A DNA stretch of 64,000 nt from Profundibacter amoris. Lineage in GTDB: Bacteria > Pseudomonadota > Alphaproteobacteria > Rhodobacterales > Rhodobacteraceae. Made by a program: the position numbers and the translations under genes. The stretch lies in the NCBI RefSeq assembly GCF_003544895.1, contig NZ_CP032125.1, positions 1,254,001 to 1,318,000 of the forward strand, read 5' to 3'. How positions within the stretch are numbered: the first letter of the stretch is position 1; each line of letters starts with the position of its first letter. The notes beneath the pieces are model-generated. The model did no database searches, was not told where the DNA came from, and saw only the letters and a list, made by a program, of their open reading frames with translations. Below are positions 36,612 to 47,157 of this stretch, piece after piece.

Positions 36612-37718
36612 ATGTTGAAAACAGGACCGGTCTGGGCGCTTGGGGCGATGTCGGGCACCTCGCTTGACGGGGTGGATGCGGCGATGCTGCTGACCGATGG
36701 CAAAGCGATTTTCGAGTTTGGCGAAACCGCCTATCAACCCTATTCGGACAAGGACCGGCAGGTGATTTCCGCAGCCTTTGGCAAATGGCCCGGGGACGCG
36801 GGTGTCGAGGCGGCAACCGAATTGGTCGAGGCCATACATGCCGAGGTTCTGTCCGGTTTCAAAAAGGCAGAACTGGTGGGGTTTCACGGCCAGACACTGG
36901 CGCATGATCCGGGTGGGCGTGGCACCCATCAGGCGGGCGACGGGCAGCGGCTGGCGGAATTGCTGAACAAACCGGTGGTCTGGGATTATCGCAGCAGCGA
37001 TGTGGAGATGGGCGGGCAGGGCGCCCCGCTGGCACCGTTTTTCCATTTTGCCTGCGCCAAATGGATCAAGGCCGATGCGCCGCTGGTGTTTTTGAACCTT
37101 GGCGGTGTGGGCAATGTCACATGGGTGGACCCCTCGAAATCCGCGCCCGAGGAAGAGGGCGCGCTGCTGGCGTTTGACACTGGCCCCGCCAATGCGCCGA
37201 TCAATGATCTGGTGGCACAGCGGTTGGGGCAGGACTGTGACCGCGACGGGCAGTTGGCGGCGCAGGGGGTGGTCGATATGGCGCTGGTGCGGGCGTTTTT
37301 GAAGCGGGGGTATTTCCATCAGGTTCCGCCGAAATCGCTGGACCGGAACAAATTTGGCGATCTGTTGCAACAGGTATCCGGCCATAGCGATGCCGATGCA
37401 GTGGCCACGCTGACCGCGATTGCCGCAGCCTCGGTGGGCAAGGGGATGGAACATTGCCCCGTGCCGCCAGAGCGGGTGCTGGTCTGTGGTGGCGGGCGGC
37501 ACAATCGGGTGCTGATGGCGCTGCTGGCCGGGGTGTTGAAATGTCCGGTCTTGCCGGTCGAGGAGGTGGGGCTGGACGGTGATATGCTGGAGGCACAGGC
37601 CTTCGCCTATCTGGCGGTGCGGGTGATGCGGGGCCTACCGACTTCGGCGCCGATGACCACCGGTGTGGCGGCGGCGGTTGGTGGTGGCAAGGTCGGCAGA
37701 CCGGGCAATATAACCTAG
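36612..37718 (+). CDS. anmK: Anhydro-N-acetylmuramic acid kinase
   Basis: AnmK phosphorylates and opens 1,6-anhydroMurNAc so that recycled peptidoglycan can re-enter metabolism. The 368-residue product has the N-terminal [27 protein letters not shown], the catalytic region [17 protein letters not shown] and the late [14 protein letters not shown] motif. The start is placed at 36612, where GAAAGAGG lies immediately upstream; the frame is open further upstream over the divergent tyrS promoter. It complements mltG, which produces anhydro-muropeptides, in the same window. Confidence 0.95.
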   Translation: MLKTGPVWALGAMSGTSLDGVDAAMLLTDGKAIFEFGETAYQPYSDKDRQVISAAFGKWPGDAGVEAATELVEAIHAEVLSGFKKAELVGFHGQTLAHDPGGRGTHQAGDGQRLAELLNKPVVWDYRSSDVEMGGQGAPLAPFFHFACAKWIKADAPLVFLNLGGVGNVTWVDPSKSAPEEEGALLAFDTGPANAPINDLVAQRLGQDCDRDGQLAAQGVVDMALVRAFLKRGYFHQVPPKSLDRNKFGDLLQQVSGHSDADAVATLTAIAAASVGKGMEHCPVPPERVLVCGGGRHNRVLMALLAGVLKCPVLPVEEVGLDGDMLEAQAFAYLAVRVMRGLPTSAPMTTGVAAAVGGGKVGRPGNIT

Positions 37719-37727
37719 GGGGTAGAC

Positions 37728-38117
37728 TTATAACCACCCTTTGTTCGGGGCACAGTGATATTGCATCCCGAATTCATACCATTCACGATTATGGAAGCGG
37801 TCATGGATGCGGCGCAGGCACACCTTGCCGCCGACATCGCGATCAGGCTGCCAGTCGGAATTGCGCACGTGCACTTTTATTCCATTCGTCAGGATGACGG
37901 TGTAATCATACCCCTGCATCCCGACCCGTTTATCCACTTCGATAGAGGTTATTTCGGCACCTTGGTAACCCAGATTTTCCGGTGATTGTAGATATTTCAA
38001 ACCTTTGAATGCAACAAAACCCATCACGGCAAGCAACATTAGAACATCCCTGGAGGAAGGAAGGTTTCCAAGAAAATGAACTTTGAACCATATTTTAAAT
38101 CCATTATTCATACCCAT
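37728..38117 (-). CDS. Hypothetical single-pass membrane protein
   Basis: The 129-residue product has an N-terminal polar stretch, a transmembrane helix around residues 25-40 (DVLMLLAVMGFVAFKGL) and a C-terminal domain of about 85 residues with several Tyr/Trp/Cys positions (YDYTVILTNGIKVHVRNSDW and VCLRRIHDRF). GC content is below that of neighbouring genes. An ATG two codons later is an alternative start; no strong RBS is visible. It converges with anmK, 9 bp apart. I do not recognise the family. Confidence 0.55.
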   Translation of the reverse strand: MGMNNGFKIWFKVHFLGNLPSSRDVLMLLAVMGFVAFKGLKYLQSPENLGYQGAEITSIEVDKRVGMQGYDYTVILTNGIKVHVRNSDWQPDRDVGGKVCLRRIHDRFHNREWYEFGMQYHCAPNKGWL

Positions 38118-38178
38118 TATATGGGGTGTAATTGGGCAATTACAATAGGTTACGCGGATAATGTTCTGCTTTGCTGAC

Positions 38179-38610
38179 CTATATAGGAATTTCGAACCCT
38201 GCGTCGACCATCTCGAACCCTTCGAACCTAAATGCGGGGGAAACGGTGCAGCCGACCAATGTATAGTCGCCGGTGCTGCGCGCGGCTTGCCAGTGGTGGG
38301 TGGGCACGATCAACTGCGGGGACTGGCCGTTCAGAACATCCGGTCCGAGGGTGAAATCGCGGGCAGGGCCGGCTTTGGTTTCGGCCATGCTGAGGGTTAA
38401 TGGCGCACCCGCATAGAAGTGCCAGATTTCAACCGCGTCGATCCGGTGCCAGCGGCTGACTTCGCCGGCTTTCAGCAGGAACAGGATTGCGGTGCCGTCG
38501 GGGCGGGTGCCATCGGTGGCATCGGCGATCCATGTTTGCCGGTAATGTCCGCCCTCGGGGTGGGGGGACAGGTTTAGCTGCTGGATGATACGGTTTGCGG
38601 TTTGCTGCAT
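38179..38610 (-). CDS. DUF985-type cupin protein
   Basis: The 143-residue protein is a small cupin. Its motif order ILFLLKAGEVSRWHRID, EIWHFYAGAPLTLSM and WQAARSTGDYTLVGCTVSPAFRFEGFE is typical of the DUF985 family, with conserved His and Glu for metal binding. Opening residues IIQQLNLSPHPEGGHYRQTW match the family N-terminus. It starts 8 bp after the DUF1353 lipoprotein gene on the same strand, so the two probably form an operon. Substrate unknown; some relatives act on nucleotide sugars or related metabolites. Confidence 0.88.
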   Translation of the reverse strand: MQQTANRIIQQLNLSPHPEGGHYRQTWIADATDGTRPDGTAILFLLKAGEVSRWHRIDAVEIWHFYAGAPLTLSMAETKAGPARDFTLGPDVLNGQSPQLIVPTHHWQAARSTGDYTLVGCTVSPAFRFEGFEMVDAGFEIPI

Positions 38611-38618
38611 TGGTTTGT

Positions 38619-39434
38619 CTAGTAATTGGCAGAGCTGGAATTGGCACTGGTCTGGTTGCTGTCCGCCGCCCCCTTGCTGACCTGTGCCAGCATGCCCAGT
38701 TCGCTTTTGCGAAGGTAGGTTTCCAGCCGTCTTAGCGACGGATTGGTTTTGTTAATGTACAGGATTGCTTCTTGCATCGCCTTGATCAGCATGTCTTCCG
38801 GTATCAGCTTGGGCAGCGGGGTGTTGGGGGGGCCGTTTGTGAGTGGTGCCGATAGAACCATCAGGCCGGGTACGGCCCGCACTTTGGGGGCTGTGCCGGG
38901 CATGTTCCAGCGGGGACCGGCCAGATAGACGGCCGCATACATGATTTTGGCCTTGGTTGCCGGTGTGCCGTCAACCCGCAAGGCATCGTAGAACATCCTG
39001 TGCACGTTTTGCCAGATATCCGAGTGATATTGCGGCAGGGTTTCATTACCGACCCCGCAATAGGCATCATGCAAGGTGGCGGCGTTGATGAATTCTTTGC
39101 TGCGCGGGGTGCCGATCAATTTGAAAAACATTTTCGGGATCGAGGCCCCATCGGTCAGCGTATTGCGCGGCGCGACCCATTTGTTTGGCCGTGCATCTAC
39201 GAATTCGATTTCACGCGCGGTCCGGAAGAATGGCAAGGGCCGGTCCTTTAGCCGGATCGGTTTGGATTGCAGCACAACGGGTGCATTGATGTAATTGCAC
39301 TTACCGGTGCTTTTGGTTTCGCAGGGGTTTGCAGGCAGCACCGGAACACGGGCATCCTTCATTGCCTGTGTTTCAGGGATCGGAACAACACATGCCGAGG
39401 TGAGCAGGGCAAGAACAAGCAGGGATTTATGCAA
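38619..39434 (-). CDS. DUF1353 domain lipoprotein
   Basis: The 271-residue protein contains the DUF1353 signature WVAPRNTLTDGASIPKMFFKLIG followed by INAATLHDAYCG. I chose a TTG start at 39434 because AGGAG lies 6 nt upstream and the next residues form a lipoprotein signal (HKSLLVLALLTSAC) with the lipobox cysteine at position 16. The longer ATG frame (to 39569) has no RBS and no signal. The C-terminus is Ser/Asn-rich. DUF1353 occurs in phage and bacterial proteins, and the activity is unknown. It is followed by the cupin gene. Confidence 0.8.
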   Translation of the reverse strand: MHKSLLVLALLTSACVVPIPETQAMKDARVPVLPANPCETKSTGKCNYINAPVVLQSKPIRLKDRPLPFFRTAREIEFVDARPNKWVAPRNTLTDGASIPKMFFKLIGTPRSKEFINAATLHDAYCGVGNETLPQYHSDIWQNVHRMFYDALRVDGTPATKAKIMYAAVYLAGPRWNMPGTAPKVRAVPGLMVLSAPLTNGPPNTPLPKLIPEDMLIKAMQEAILYINKTNPSLRRLETYLRKSELGMLAQVSKGAADSNQTSANSSSANY

Positions 39435-39562
39435 TTGGAACTCCTGAAAATACCAGAGCGTAATGGAATCTATGCTGGATAGTGCCGCGAAACGGGTTTG
39501 CTTACAAGCGGAGCATTTCGCCAAACCGGCAGAATAGCGCCTGCCCCAAGGTGGGTAAGATG

Positions 39563-39586
39563 GGCGCAACCGTGGGTGGTTGCGCC
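39563..39586 (-). terminator. Hairpin after eno
   Basis: Perfect 9-bp arms GGCGCAACC (39563-39571) and GGTTGCGCC (39578-39586) close a GTGGGT loop 7 bp beyond the eno stop. A clear T run is absent. Confidence 0.5.
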
Positions 39587-39592
39587 AGAGTG

Positions 39593-41821
<2,229 letters not shown>

Positions 41822-41825
<4 letters not shown>

Positions 41826-42232
41826 TTCTTGATCGGCACGCCGTAGAGTTCCAGACGGTGCCCTTTCAGCCTGTAACCCAGTTTCTGGGCAATCTTTTCC
41901 TGCAGGGCTTCGATTTCGGGGTCGCAAAATTCGATCACCTGACCCGAGTTCATGTCGATCAGGTGGTCGTGATGCTCCCGATCCGCCGATTCATACCGCG
42001 CGCGGCCATCGCCGAATTCGTGTTTGTCCAGAATGCCCGCTTCCTCGAACAGTTTGACGGTGCGGTAAACCGTGGCGATGGAGATGCGCGGATCAATCGC
42101 GCTGGCGCGGGTATAGAGCGCCTCGACATCGGGGTGGTCATGGGCGTCTTCCAGCACATTGGCAATCACGCGGCGCTGTTCGGTCATGCGCAGCCCGCTG
42201 CGTTCGCATTTGGCGATGATGGTTTCTGGCAT
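41822..42232 (-). CDS. fur: Fur-family transcriptional regulator (Fur/Mur type)
   Basis: The 136-residue protein has the winged-helix DNA-binding domain (GLRMTEQRRVIANVLEDAHDHPDVEALYTRA and ISIATVYRTVKLFEEAG). A metal-binding dimerisation domain with REHHDHLIDMNSGQVIEFCDPEIE follows. The HHDH ligands are intact, but only one cysteine is visible. In Rhodobacterales this type is usually the manganese-responsive Mur/Fur, with Irr and RirA taking over iron control; this protein does not look like Irr. The DMT transporter is translationally coupled to it. Its promoter must lie in 42233-42411; that region is AT-rich and has a TAAACCGGTTTA palindrome. Confidence 0.9.
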
Positions 42233-42411
42233 TGCAGTGGTCCTGATCGGGTTTTTGGCAAGGATAAGGGAAAACCTTGCAAGGCTCCAGCCCGATATTT
42301 TGTCGGGAAAACGGGTGCGTTTTTAATGTTCTTGATGTTGAAAATTATAATTAAAACAATGCAGTATCTGGTGAAAACAGATCCACTAAACCGGTTTAAT
42401 GGTTTAATTAT

Positions 42412-42523
42412 AGCGTGTCGCGCCTGATCGGTATCAAGCATTTATCCGGCAGGGCGAGGCAGCGCCTGCAACACAGGTGCGTTCGCCCGGCCGGATGAAT
42501 TCGATTTGGCGCGACATGCTCTA
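42412..42523. repeat. Structured intergenic repeat, copy B
   Basis: This 112-bp element has outer arms AGCGTGTCGCGCC (42412-42424) and GGCGCGACATGCT (42508-42520) that pair over 13 positions. ATTTATCCGGC (42440-42450) pairs with GCCGGATGAAT (42490-42500), then come GGGCGA/TCGCCC and the apical GCGCCTG/CAGGTGC with a CAACA loop. It matches copy A (12634-12744) in architecture, length and conserved single-strand blocks. It lies between the fur promoter and the TerB-like gene, within a 350-bp gap that otherwise holds only the terminator at 42535-42565. Confidence 0.72.
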
Positions 42524-42534
42524 AGTCAAAGAAA

Positions 42535-42565
42535 ACCGCCCCGTGCAAGCCATGCGCGGGGCGGT
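42535..42565 (-). terminator. Terminator of the TerB-like gene
   Basis: ACCGCCCCG (42535-42543) pairs with CGGGGCGGT (42557-42565). On the minus strand the stem is followed by TTTCTTTG. It begins 18 bp past the stop codon. Confidence 0.75.
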
Positions 42566-42582
42566 GTTTCGGGTTTGCTGTT

Positions 42583-43515
42583 TTATCCGTAAATCGACGG
42601 CACGCCCAGTTGTGCGTGGATATGGTTCACGCCGCGTTTGTCCAGACCCAGTGCTGTGGCAAAATCATGCAGGTACTGCGCTTCGTTGCGGTTATCCAGA
42701 TCAATGCCCATGATCGACATTGCATAAACCTGTGCTTCCATGCCGTTTGGCACCTGATCGGCCAACCCGTTTACATCAATCGGTGCCGCCAATTCCGCGT
42801 TGACGAAATCGCGTTCCTGCGGAGATATATCGCCCAGTTGGCCCAACAGTTTCTCGCGTTCGGAATCATCGATTTTGCCGTCCGATTTCGCCGCCTGGAT
42901 CATCGCCTTCAGCATCAGACCTGCGGCGAATTCCTCCTCGGGGCTTGGCGCCTCGTCCGGTTCATCTCCGGCCAGCAGGGACTGGTTCAGCTTGTCACCA
43001 AACCCTTTTTGCTTGTTGGCGGATTTGTCTTTGCCGGTTGATTTTGCTTTGGGGGCTGCCGCTGCTGTCGCCGCTGCGCCGCCCATCAATCCACCCAGCA
43101 ATCCGCCCAGATCACCACCGCCGCCTTTGGCCAGACCGCCCAGCAACCCGCCAAGGCCACCGCTTTGCCCGCCCATTCCGGCCAGCAGATCATTCAACCC
43201 GCCACTGGCATTGCCCCGGCTGGAGCGCACCCCGCCGTGGGGCTGGCTGGCGTCGCTCAGACCGTCCAGCAGACCGCCCAGACCACCGGCCGACGGCCCC
43301 GCCTGTTGCTGCCCGCCACCCAGAAGTGAACCAAGCATATCCTGCAACCCGCCCCCTGCTTGTGCCTGAGAGGCCCCGCCACCACCGGTCAAGGCATCCA
43401 GCAAACCACCGCCACTGCTTGCTTGGCTGGTGCGCCCTTTGCTTGCCATTGCGCCAACGCCTTTTGCGACGGCTACACCGAGGGCCACTTTGGCCAGTGT
43501 TTTCATAAGACTCAT
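42583..43515 (-). CDS. TerB-like (DUF533) protein with glycine-rich linker
   Basis: The 310-residue protein has three parts. A short hydrophobic N-terminus (MKTLAKVALGVAVAKGVGAMA) comes first. A long low-complexity Gly/Leu-rich region of about 130 residues with repeated GGLLGGL-type units follows. The C-terminal helical TerB/DUF533 domain comes last (AGLMLKAMIQAAKSDGKIDDSERE and QERDFVNAELAAPID), ending in ALGLDKRGVNHIHAQLGVP. Similar proteins are annotated as tellurite resistance TerB family, but a tellurite role is unproven. The repeats are encoded by GC-rich DNA prone to slippage. Confidence 0.87.
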   Translation of the reverse strand: MSLMKTLAKVALGVAVAKGVGAMASKGRTSQASSGGGLLDALTGGGGASQAQAGGGLQDMLGSLLGGGQQQAGPSAGGLGGLLDGLSDASQPHGGVRSSRGNASGGLNDLLAGMGGQSGGLGGLLGGLAKGGGGDLGGLLGGLMGGAAATAAAAPKAKSTGKDKSANKQKGFGDKLNQSLLAGDEPDEAPSPEEEFAAGLMLKAMIQAAKSDGKIDDSEREKLLGQLGDISPQERDFVNAELAAPIDVNGLADQVPNGMEAQVYAMSIMGIDLDNRNEAQYLHDFATALGLDKRGVNHIHAQLGVPSIYG

Positions 43516-43696
43516 GGTATTCTCCCTGGTTACTGATACGTTTCACCCCCTTTATGACACAAAATTACCAAACCCTTTAGGGGAAATTTCCTGACGAAAG
43601 GTCAGCTTGGGGGCGTCAAATGCTTGATGGATGGCATACATTATGATAATTGAATGTAATCAAAACCAACCAGCGCGACGAAACAGGGAGTGCAAA

Positions 43697-44035
43697 ATGT
43701 CATTTGAATTTGACGGCAAAACAATCGAAACCGACGACAACGGCTATCTGGTCAATCAGGAAGACTGGTCCGAGGACATGGGCAAACACATGGCCGAACT
43801 GGAAAATATCGAACTGACAGACCGCCACTGGGACGTGATGAATTACCTGCGCGAGGAATATTTCGACAATGGTCAGGTTCAGCCCAACACCCGCGCGATC
43901 ATCAAGGCGATGTCGGCGGCCTGGGGTGAAAAGATCAAGCAGGGGGATTTGTATAAATTGTTCCCGTTGGATCCATCCAAACAGGGCGGTCGCATTGCCG
44001 GCCTTCCAGAAAGCCGGCGCAAGGGCGGGTATTGA
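43697..44035 (+). CDS. DsrC/TusE-family protein lacking the redox cysteines
   Basis: The 112-residue protein has the DsrC/TusE fold signatures: DDNGYLVNQEDWSEDMGKHMAELE, LTDRHWDVMNYLREEYFDNGQVQPNTR and a C-terminal GGRIAGLPESRRKGGY. DsrC and TusE carry a functional cysteine just before the C-terminus (and DsrC a second one upstream). Neither is present here: no Cys occurs in the whole protein. Persulfide relay is therefore unlikely. Cys-less members have been described as possible regulators (RspA). I chose the ATG at 43697 because AGGGAG lies 6-7 nt upstream. It is monocistronic. Confidence 0.88.
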   Translation: MSFEFDGKTIETDDNGYLVNQEDWSEDMGKHMAELENIELTDRHWDVMNYLREEYFDNGQVQPNTRAIIKAMSAAWGEKIKQGDLYKLFPLDPSKQGGRIAGLPESRRKGGY

Positions 44036-44043
44036 TTTTCGCG

Positions 44044-44084
44044 CTGTCCCGCACCTGATGCCTGTCCCGCACTTGATGCGGGAC
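44044..44084. repeat. Tandem 18-nt repeat with hairpin
   Basis: CTGTCCCGCACCTGATGC (44044-44061) is followed at once by a copy with one change (44062-44079). The second copy forms a hairpin GTCCCGCA/TGCGGGAC (44064-44071 with 44077-44084). Confidence 0.55.
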
Positions 44085-44109
44085 CTGCTACAAACGACAA
44101 ACAAAACAG

Positions 44110-44135
44110 GCCCCGGATCATGTCCGGGGCTTTTT
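44110..44135 (+). terminator. Terminator of the DsrC-like gene
   Basis: GCCCCGGA (44110-44117) pairs with TCCGGGGC (44123-44130), followed by five T on the plus strand. It lies just before the stop of the convergent antiporter gene. Confidence 0.82.
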
Positions 44136-44146
44136 GATGTCTTGCC

Positions 44147-45397
44147 CTAAACCAACTCCGGTTCCCGCCCGACCTTTTTCGCAAGCGGTCCCACCGTCAA
44201 CCCCTGCACGATGATCGAGAACATCACCAGAATATAGGTCGCCGCCAATATCAGCGGTTTCCACTCGCTGGCGGGCAGGGACAGGGCAAGCGCCACCGAA
44301 ATACCGCCCTTCAACCCGCCCCATGTCATGATCGGGATCACCCCTTTGGAAAAGTCGCGGAACGGTTCCAGCATCAGGACCGGCACGACAACCGCCACCA
44401 GACGGCCAACCAGTGATAGCCCGATTGCCCCGACACCGGCGGTGATGGCGTCCGTGTTGAAGGCCACGGCGAACACCTCGAAGCCGATCATCAGGAACAG
44501 CACCGCATTCAGGATTTCGTCGATCAGTTTCCAGAAGGCATTGACGTATCTGCGGGTTTCCTCGCTCATGCCGTGTTTCATGCCGACATCGCCGATGAAC
44601 AACCCCGCCACAACCGCCATGATCGGTGCGGACATATGCAGGTAAACTGCCAGCTCGTATCCGCCAAACGCCAGCCCCAGCGTGATCAGCACCTCCAGCG
44701 AATAGTCGTCAATCAGCCGCATCACCCGAAAGGTCAGCCAGCCCAGAACCCCGCCCAGGACCGCGCCGCCGATGGCCTCTTGTCCGAACAGTTTCAAGGC
44801 GCTTACCAGTCCTGATGCATGGGCCTCGCCACCTGTTGGAAACGCCATGCCCACCAGCACCAGAAACACCACATAGGCCACACCATCGTTGAACAGGCTT
44901 TCGCCCGCGATCTTGGTTTCCATCGATTTCTTCAGATTGGCCGACCGCAACACCCCCAGCACTGCCACCGGATCGGTCGGCGAAGCCAGCGCGCCAAACA
45001 CCAGCGCCACGATCAACGGCATCCCTGTCAGCCAACTAAAGCCAACGCCAATGACGGCCGTCGACAGGCCCACGCCAACGGTGGCCATCAAGGCCACCAA
45101 CACCCATTCGCGCCGAAGATCGCTCATCTTTACATGCAGTGCACCGGCAAACAGCAACAGACCCAACATACCTTCCAACAGCGAGGACGAGAACTCGATC
45201 TCCTCGACAATGCCGCGCACCTTGTCGGCCATGCCCCAATGCGGCAGGGCGTAATCCACCCCCATCACCGCCAAAGACGCCAGAAAAGCCACGATCAGGA
45301 TGCCGATCGAAGGGGGCAGTTTCAGGAACAGATAGTTGAACGCGCCAAAGGCACCGGCCAGCACGATCAGTAGCGAAGCGATTTGCAGTAGTGTCAT
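44147..45397 (-). CDS. Monovalent cation:proton antiporter (CPA1, NhaP-like)
   Basis: The 416-residue protein is a polytopic CPA1-type Na+/H+ (or K+/H+) exchanger in the inner membrane. It contains about 12 helices, with GMLGLLLFAGALHVKMSDLRRE, the conserved ALASPTDPVAVLGVLR, the ESLFNDGVAYVVFLVL unwound-helix region with its essential aspartate, and the late MTWGGLKGGISVALALSLP motif. The ATG at 45397 follows from the hydrophobic MTLLQIASLLIVLAG start; a longer frame upstream is polar and lacks an RBS. It would support pH and sodium homeostasis, fitting a marine lifestyle. Confidence 0.92.
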   Translation of the reverse strand: MTLLQIASLLIVLAGAFGAFNYLFLKLPPSIGILIVAFLASLAVMGVDYALPHWGMADKVRGIVEEIEFSSSLLEGMLGLLLFAGALHVKMSDLRREWVLVALMATVGVGLSTAVIGVGFSWLTGMPLIVALVFGALASPTDPVAVLGVLRSANLKKSMETKIAGESLFNDGVAYVVFLVLVGMAFPTGGEAHASGLVSALKLFGQEAIGGAVLGGVLGWLTFRVMRLIDDYSLEVLITLGLAFGGYELAVYLHMSAPIMAVVAGLFIGDVGMKHGMSEETRRYVNAFWKLIDEILNAVLFLMIGFEVFAVAFNTDAITAGVGAIGLSLVGRLVAVVVPVLMLEPFRDFSKGVIPIMTWGGLKGGISVALALSLPASEWKPLILAATYILVMFSIIVQGLTVGPLAKKVGREPELV

Positions 45398-45507
45398 TCG
45401 GTCTGTCCCCAATTGCGTTTCATGGCTTCCTATCACACCCGCCATGCAAAATGGAACTTGCAAGATCGGCCCGACCGTGCGCTGTTGACGAAAAAGCCGG
45501 AGGCCTG

Positions 45508-46410
45508 ATGCAACGCAAACCAAATATCGACATGTTCGGCGCGATTTCCCTGATCGGGTTTTCGGTGCTGCTGGGGTTTAATCAGGTGGTGATCAAAGTG
45601 GTAAACGGCGGCTTGCAACCGGTGTTCTTTGCCGGATTGCGCTCGCTCGGGGTGATTTTCTGCGTCTGGCTGTGGATCCGACTGCGCGGGCGCAAGCTGG
45701 ATTTCAAACCGGGAACCATCGGCGCCGGTATCCTGATGGGCGTGGTTTTTGCATTCGAATTTATCTGCCTGTTCATGGCGCTGGATCTGACCAGCGTCAC
45801 CCGCACCACGGTGATCTTTTACTCCATGCCCGTCTGGCTGGCGATTGCCGCGCATTTCCTGATGCCGGGGGAACGGATCACGCCGATCAAGGCGGCGGGG
45901 CTGTTGATGGCGTTTGCCGGTGTGTCCTGGGCCATCATTTCGCGCGGATCAGGTGGCGAAGGCAGCCTGACAGGCGATCTGTTCGCCTTGGGTGCGGCAT
46001 TCGGCTGGGCGGGGATCACACTGGTTGCCCGCGCAACCCGCCTGTCCGAAGTGCGGGCGGAAATGCAGGTGTTCTGGCAGGTGCTGGTTTCGGCCCCGAT
46101 CCTGCTGGCGGTGGCGCCGCTGTTCGGGCCGCTGGTGCGGGATCTGGAACCGGTCCACCTGTGGGGGCTGGGCTTCCAGATCGTGGTGGTGGTGTCGGCG
46201 GGGTTTATCTTCTGGCTGCGGCTGCTGTCGATCTATCCGGCGTCCTCGGTGGCCTCGTTCAGCTTTCTGACGCCGATTTTCGGGGTGTTTATGGGCTGGC
46301 TGTTGCTGGGCGAGACCCTCAGCCCCTCGCTGATCCTGTCGCTGGTTCTGGTGGCGGGGGGGATATTGCTGGTGAATAGACCGGTGCGCGCCCCACAAGC
46401 CGTGCCCTAA
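45508..46410 (+). CDS. EamA/DMT-family transporter
   Basis: The 300-residue protein has two EamA repeats and about ten helices (FGAISLIGFSVLLGFNQVVIK, ILMGVVFAFEFICLFMAL, SFSFLTPIFGVFMGWLLLGETL and others). DMT transporters export or import small metabolites; the substrate is unknown. GGAGG lies 5 nt upstream of the ATG at 45508. It is divergent from the antiporter and ends in a 4-bp tail-to-tail overlap with the EEP gene. It is a separate subfamily from the fur-linked transporter at 40947. Confidence 0.88.
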   Translation: MQRKPNIDMFGAISLIGFSVLLGFNQVVIKVVNGGLQPVFFAGLRSLGVIFCVWLWIRLRGRKLDFKPGTIGAGILMGVVFAFEFICLFMALDLTSVTRTTVIFYSMPVWLAIAAHFLMPGERITPIKAAGLLMAFAGVSWAIISRGSGGEGSLTGDLFALGAAFGWAGITLVARATRLSEVRAEMQVFWQVLVSAPILLAVAPLFGPLVRDLEPVHLWGLGFQIVVVVSAGFIFWLRLLSIYPASSVASFSFLTPIFGVFMGWLLLGETLSPSLILSLVLVAGGILLVNRPVRAPQAVP

Positions 46411-47093
46411 TCCACCACCACATCCGCCCAGACCGGCAGGTGATCCGACGCCCGCCGTGACAGCGGTGTTTGCACCACGCCTGCGGTTTTCATATGCACG
46501 CCGCGATCAATCGCGAACCGGTCCAGCGCGGCCACGGGGCGGGCGGCGTGGAAGGACAGGCCGGGGGCGTGGATGGTGAACTGCTCTTTCAGCGGCTCCA
46601 TCCCCTTAGCCGGTGACCATTCGTTGAAATCGCCGGTGATCACCGTGGGCCGCGCGGGGAGGGGGGCAAGGGCGGCCAGTATCGCCGTCATCTGTTCCAG
46701 CCGGTAACGCCGGATCAGCCCCAGATGCACCGCCACCAGTCGCAGCGGGCCAATATCGGCCACCACCGCACCGCGTGGCTCCAGCCCGGGCAGGGACAAT
46801 CGCTGGATCGCGCCAACCTCCAGCCCTTCACGCACCAGCACCGCATTGCCGTGCCAACCCAGCGACACGCCGGTCTCGTCCAGCACCAGCGGCACAAAAT
46901 CGCTATAGGCGCGCACCATATCGGCGGGCAGGGCGGCGGGGCGTTTTCCCAGACGGCGGTCGGCCTCTTGCAGGGCAACAATGTCGGCGCCGATGCTGTT
47001 GATCACCTCCAGACTGCGCGACGGGGTGCGCCGGCGGTCAAGGCCAACGCATTTGCGCAGATTATAGGAAGCGATGCGAAACTGCTGTGTCAT
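46407..47093 (-). CDS. Endonuclease/exonuclease/phosphatase (EEP) family protein
   Basis: The 228-residue protein has the EEP core. FRIASYNLRKC opens the fold, ADIVALQEAD supplies the metal-binding Glu, VITGDFNEW the catalytic Asp/Asn, and SDHLPVWADV the terminal Asp-His pair. Family members cleave phosphodiesters in DNA, lipids or inositol phosphates. The substrate cannot be deduced here. The start at 47093 is preferred over 47132 because the fold begins immediately after it. Confidence 0.88.
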   Translation of the reverse strand: MTQQFRIASYNLRKCVGLDRRRTPSRSLEVINSIGADIVALQEADRRLGKRPAALPADMVRAYSDFVPLVLDETGVSLGWHGNAVLVREGLEVGAIQRLSLPGLEPRGAVVADIGPLRLVAVHLGLIRRYRLEQMTAILAALAPLPARPTVITGDFNEWSPAKGMEPLKEQFTIHAPGLSFHAARPVAALDRFAIDRGVHMKTAGVVQTPLSRRASDHLPVWADVVVD

Positions 47094-47157
47094 ACCCGCT
47101 ATATAACCGGTTTTCACAATCATTGAAGCCAAGGGCTGCGCGACATATCATCAAGCT

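Noticed and set aside
42583-43515. CRISPR-like or tandem repeats in the TerB-like gene
   Set aside because: The repetition is in codons for a Gly/Leu-rich protein linker, without regular spacing or unique spacers.
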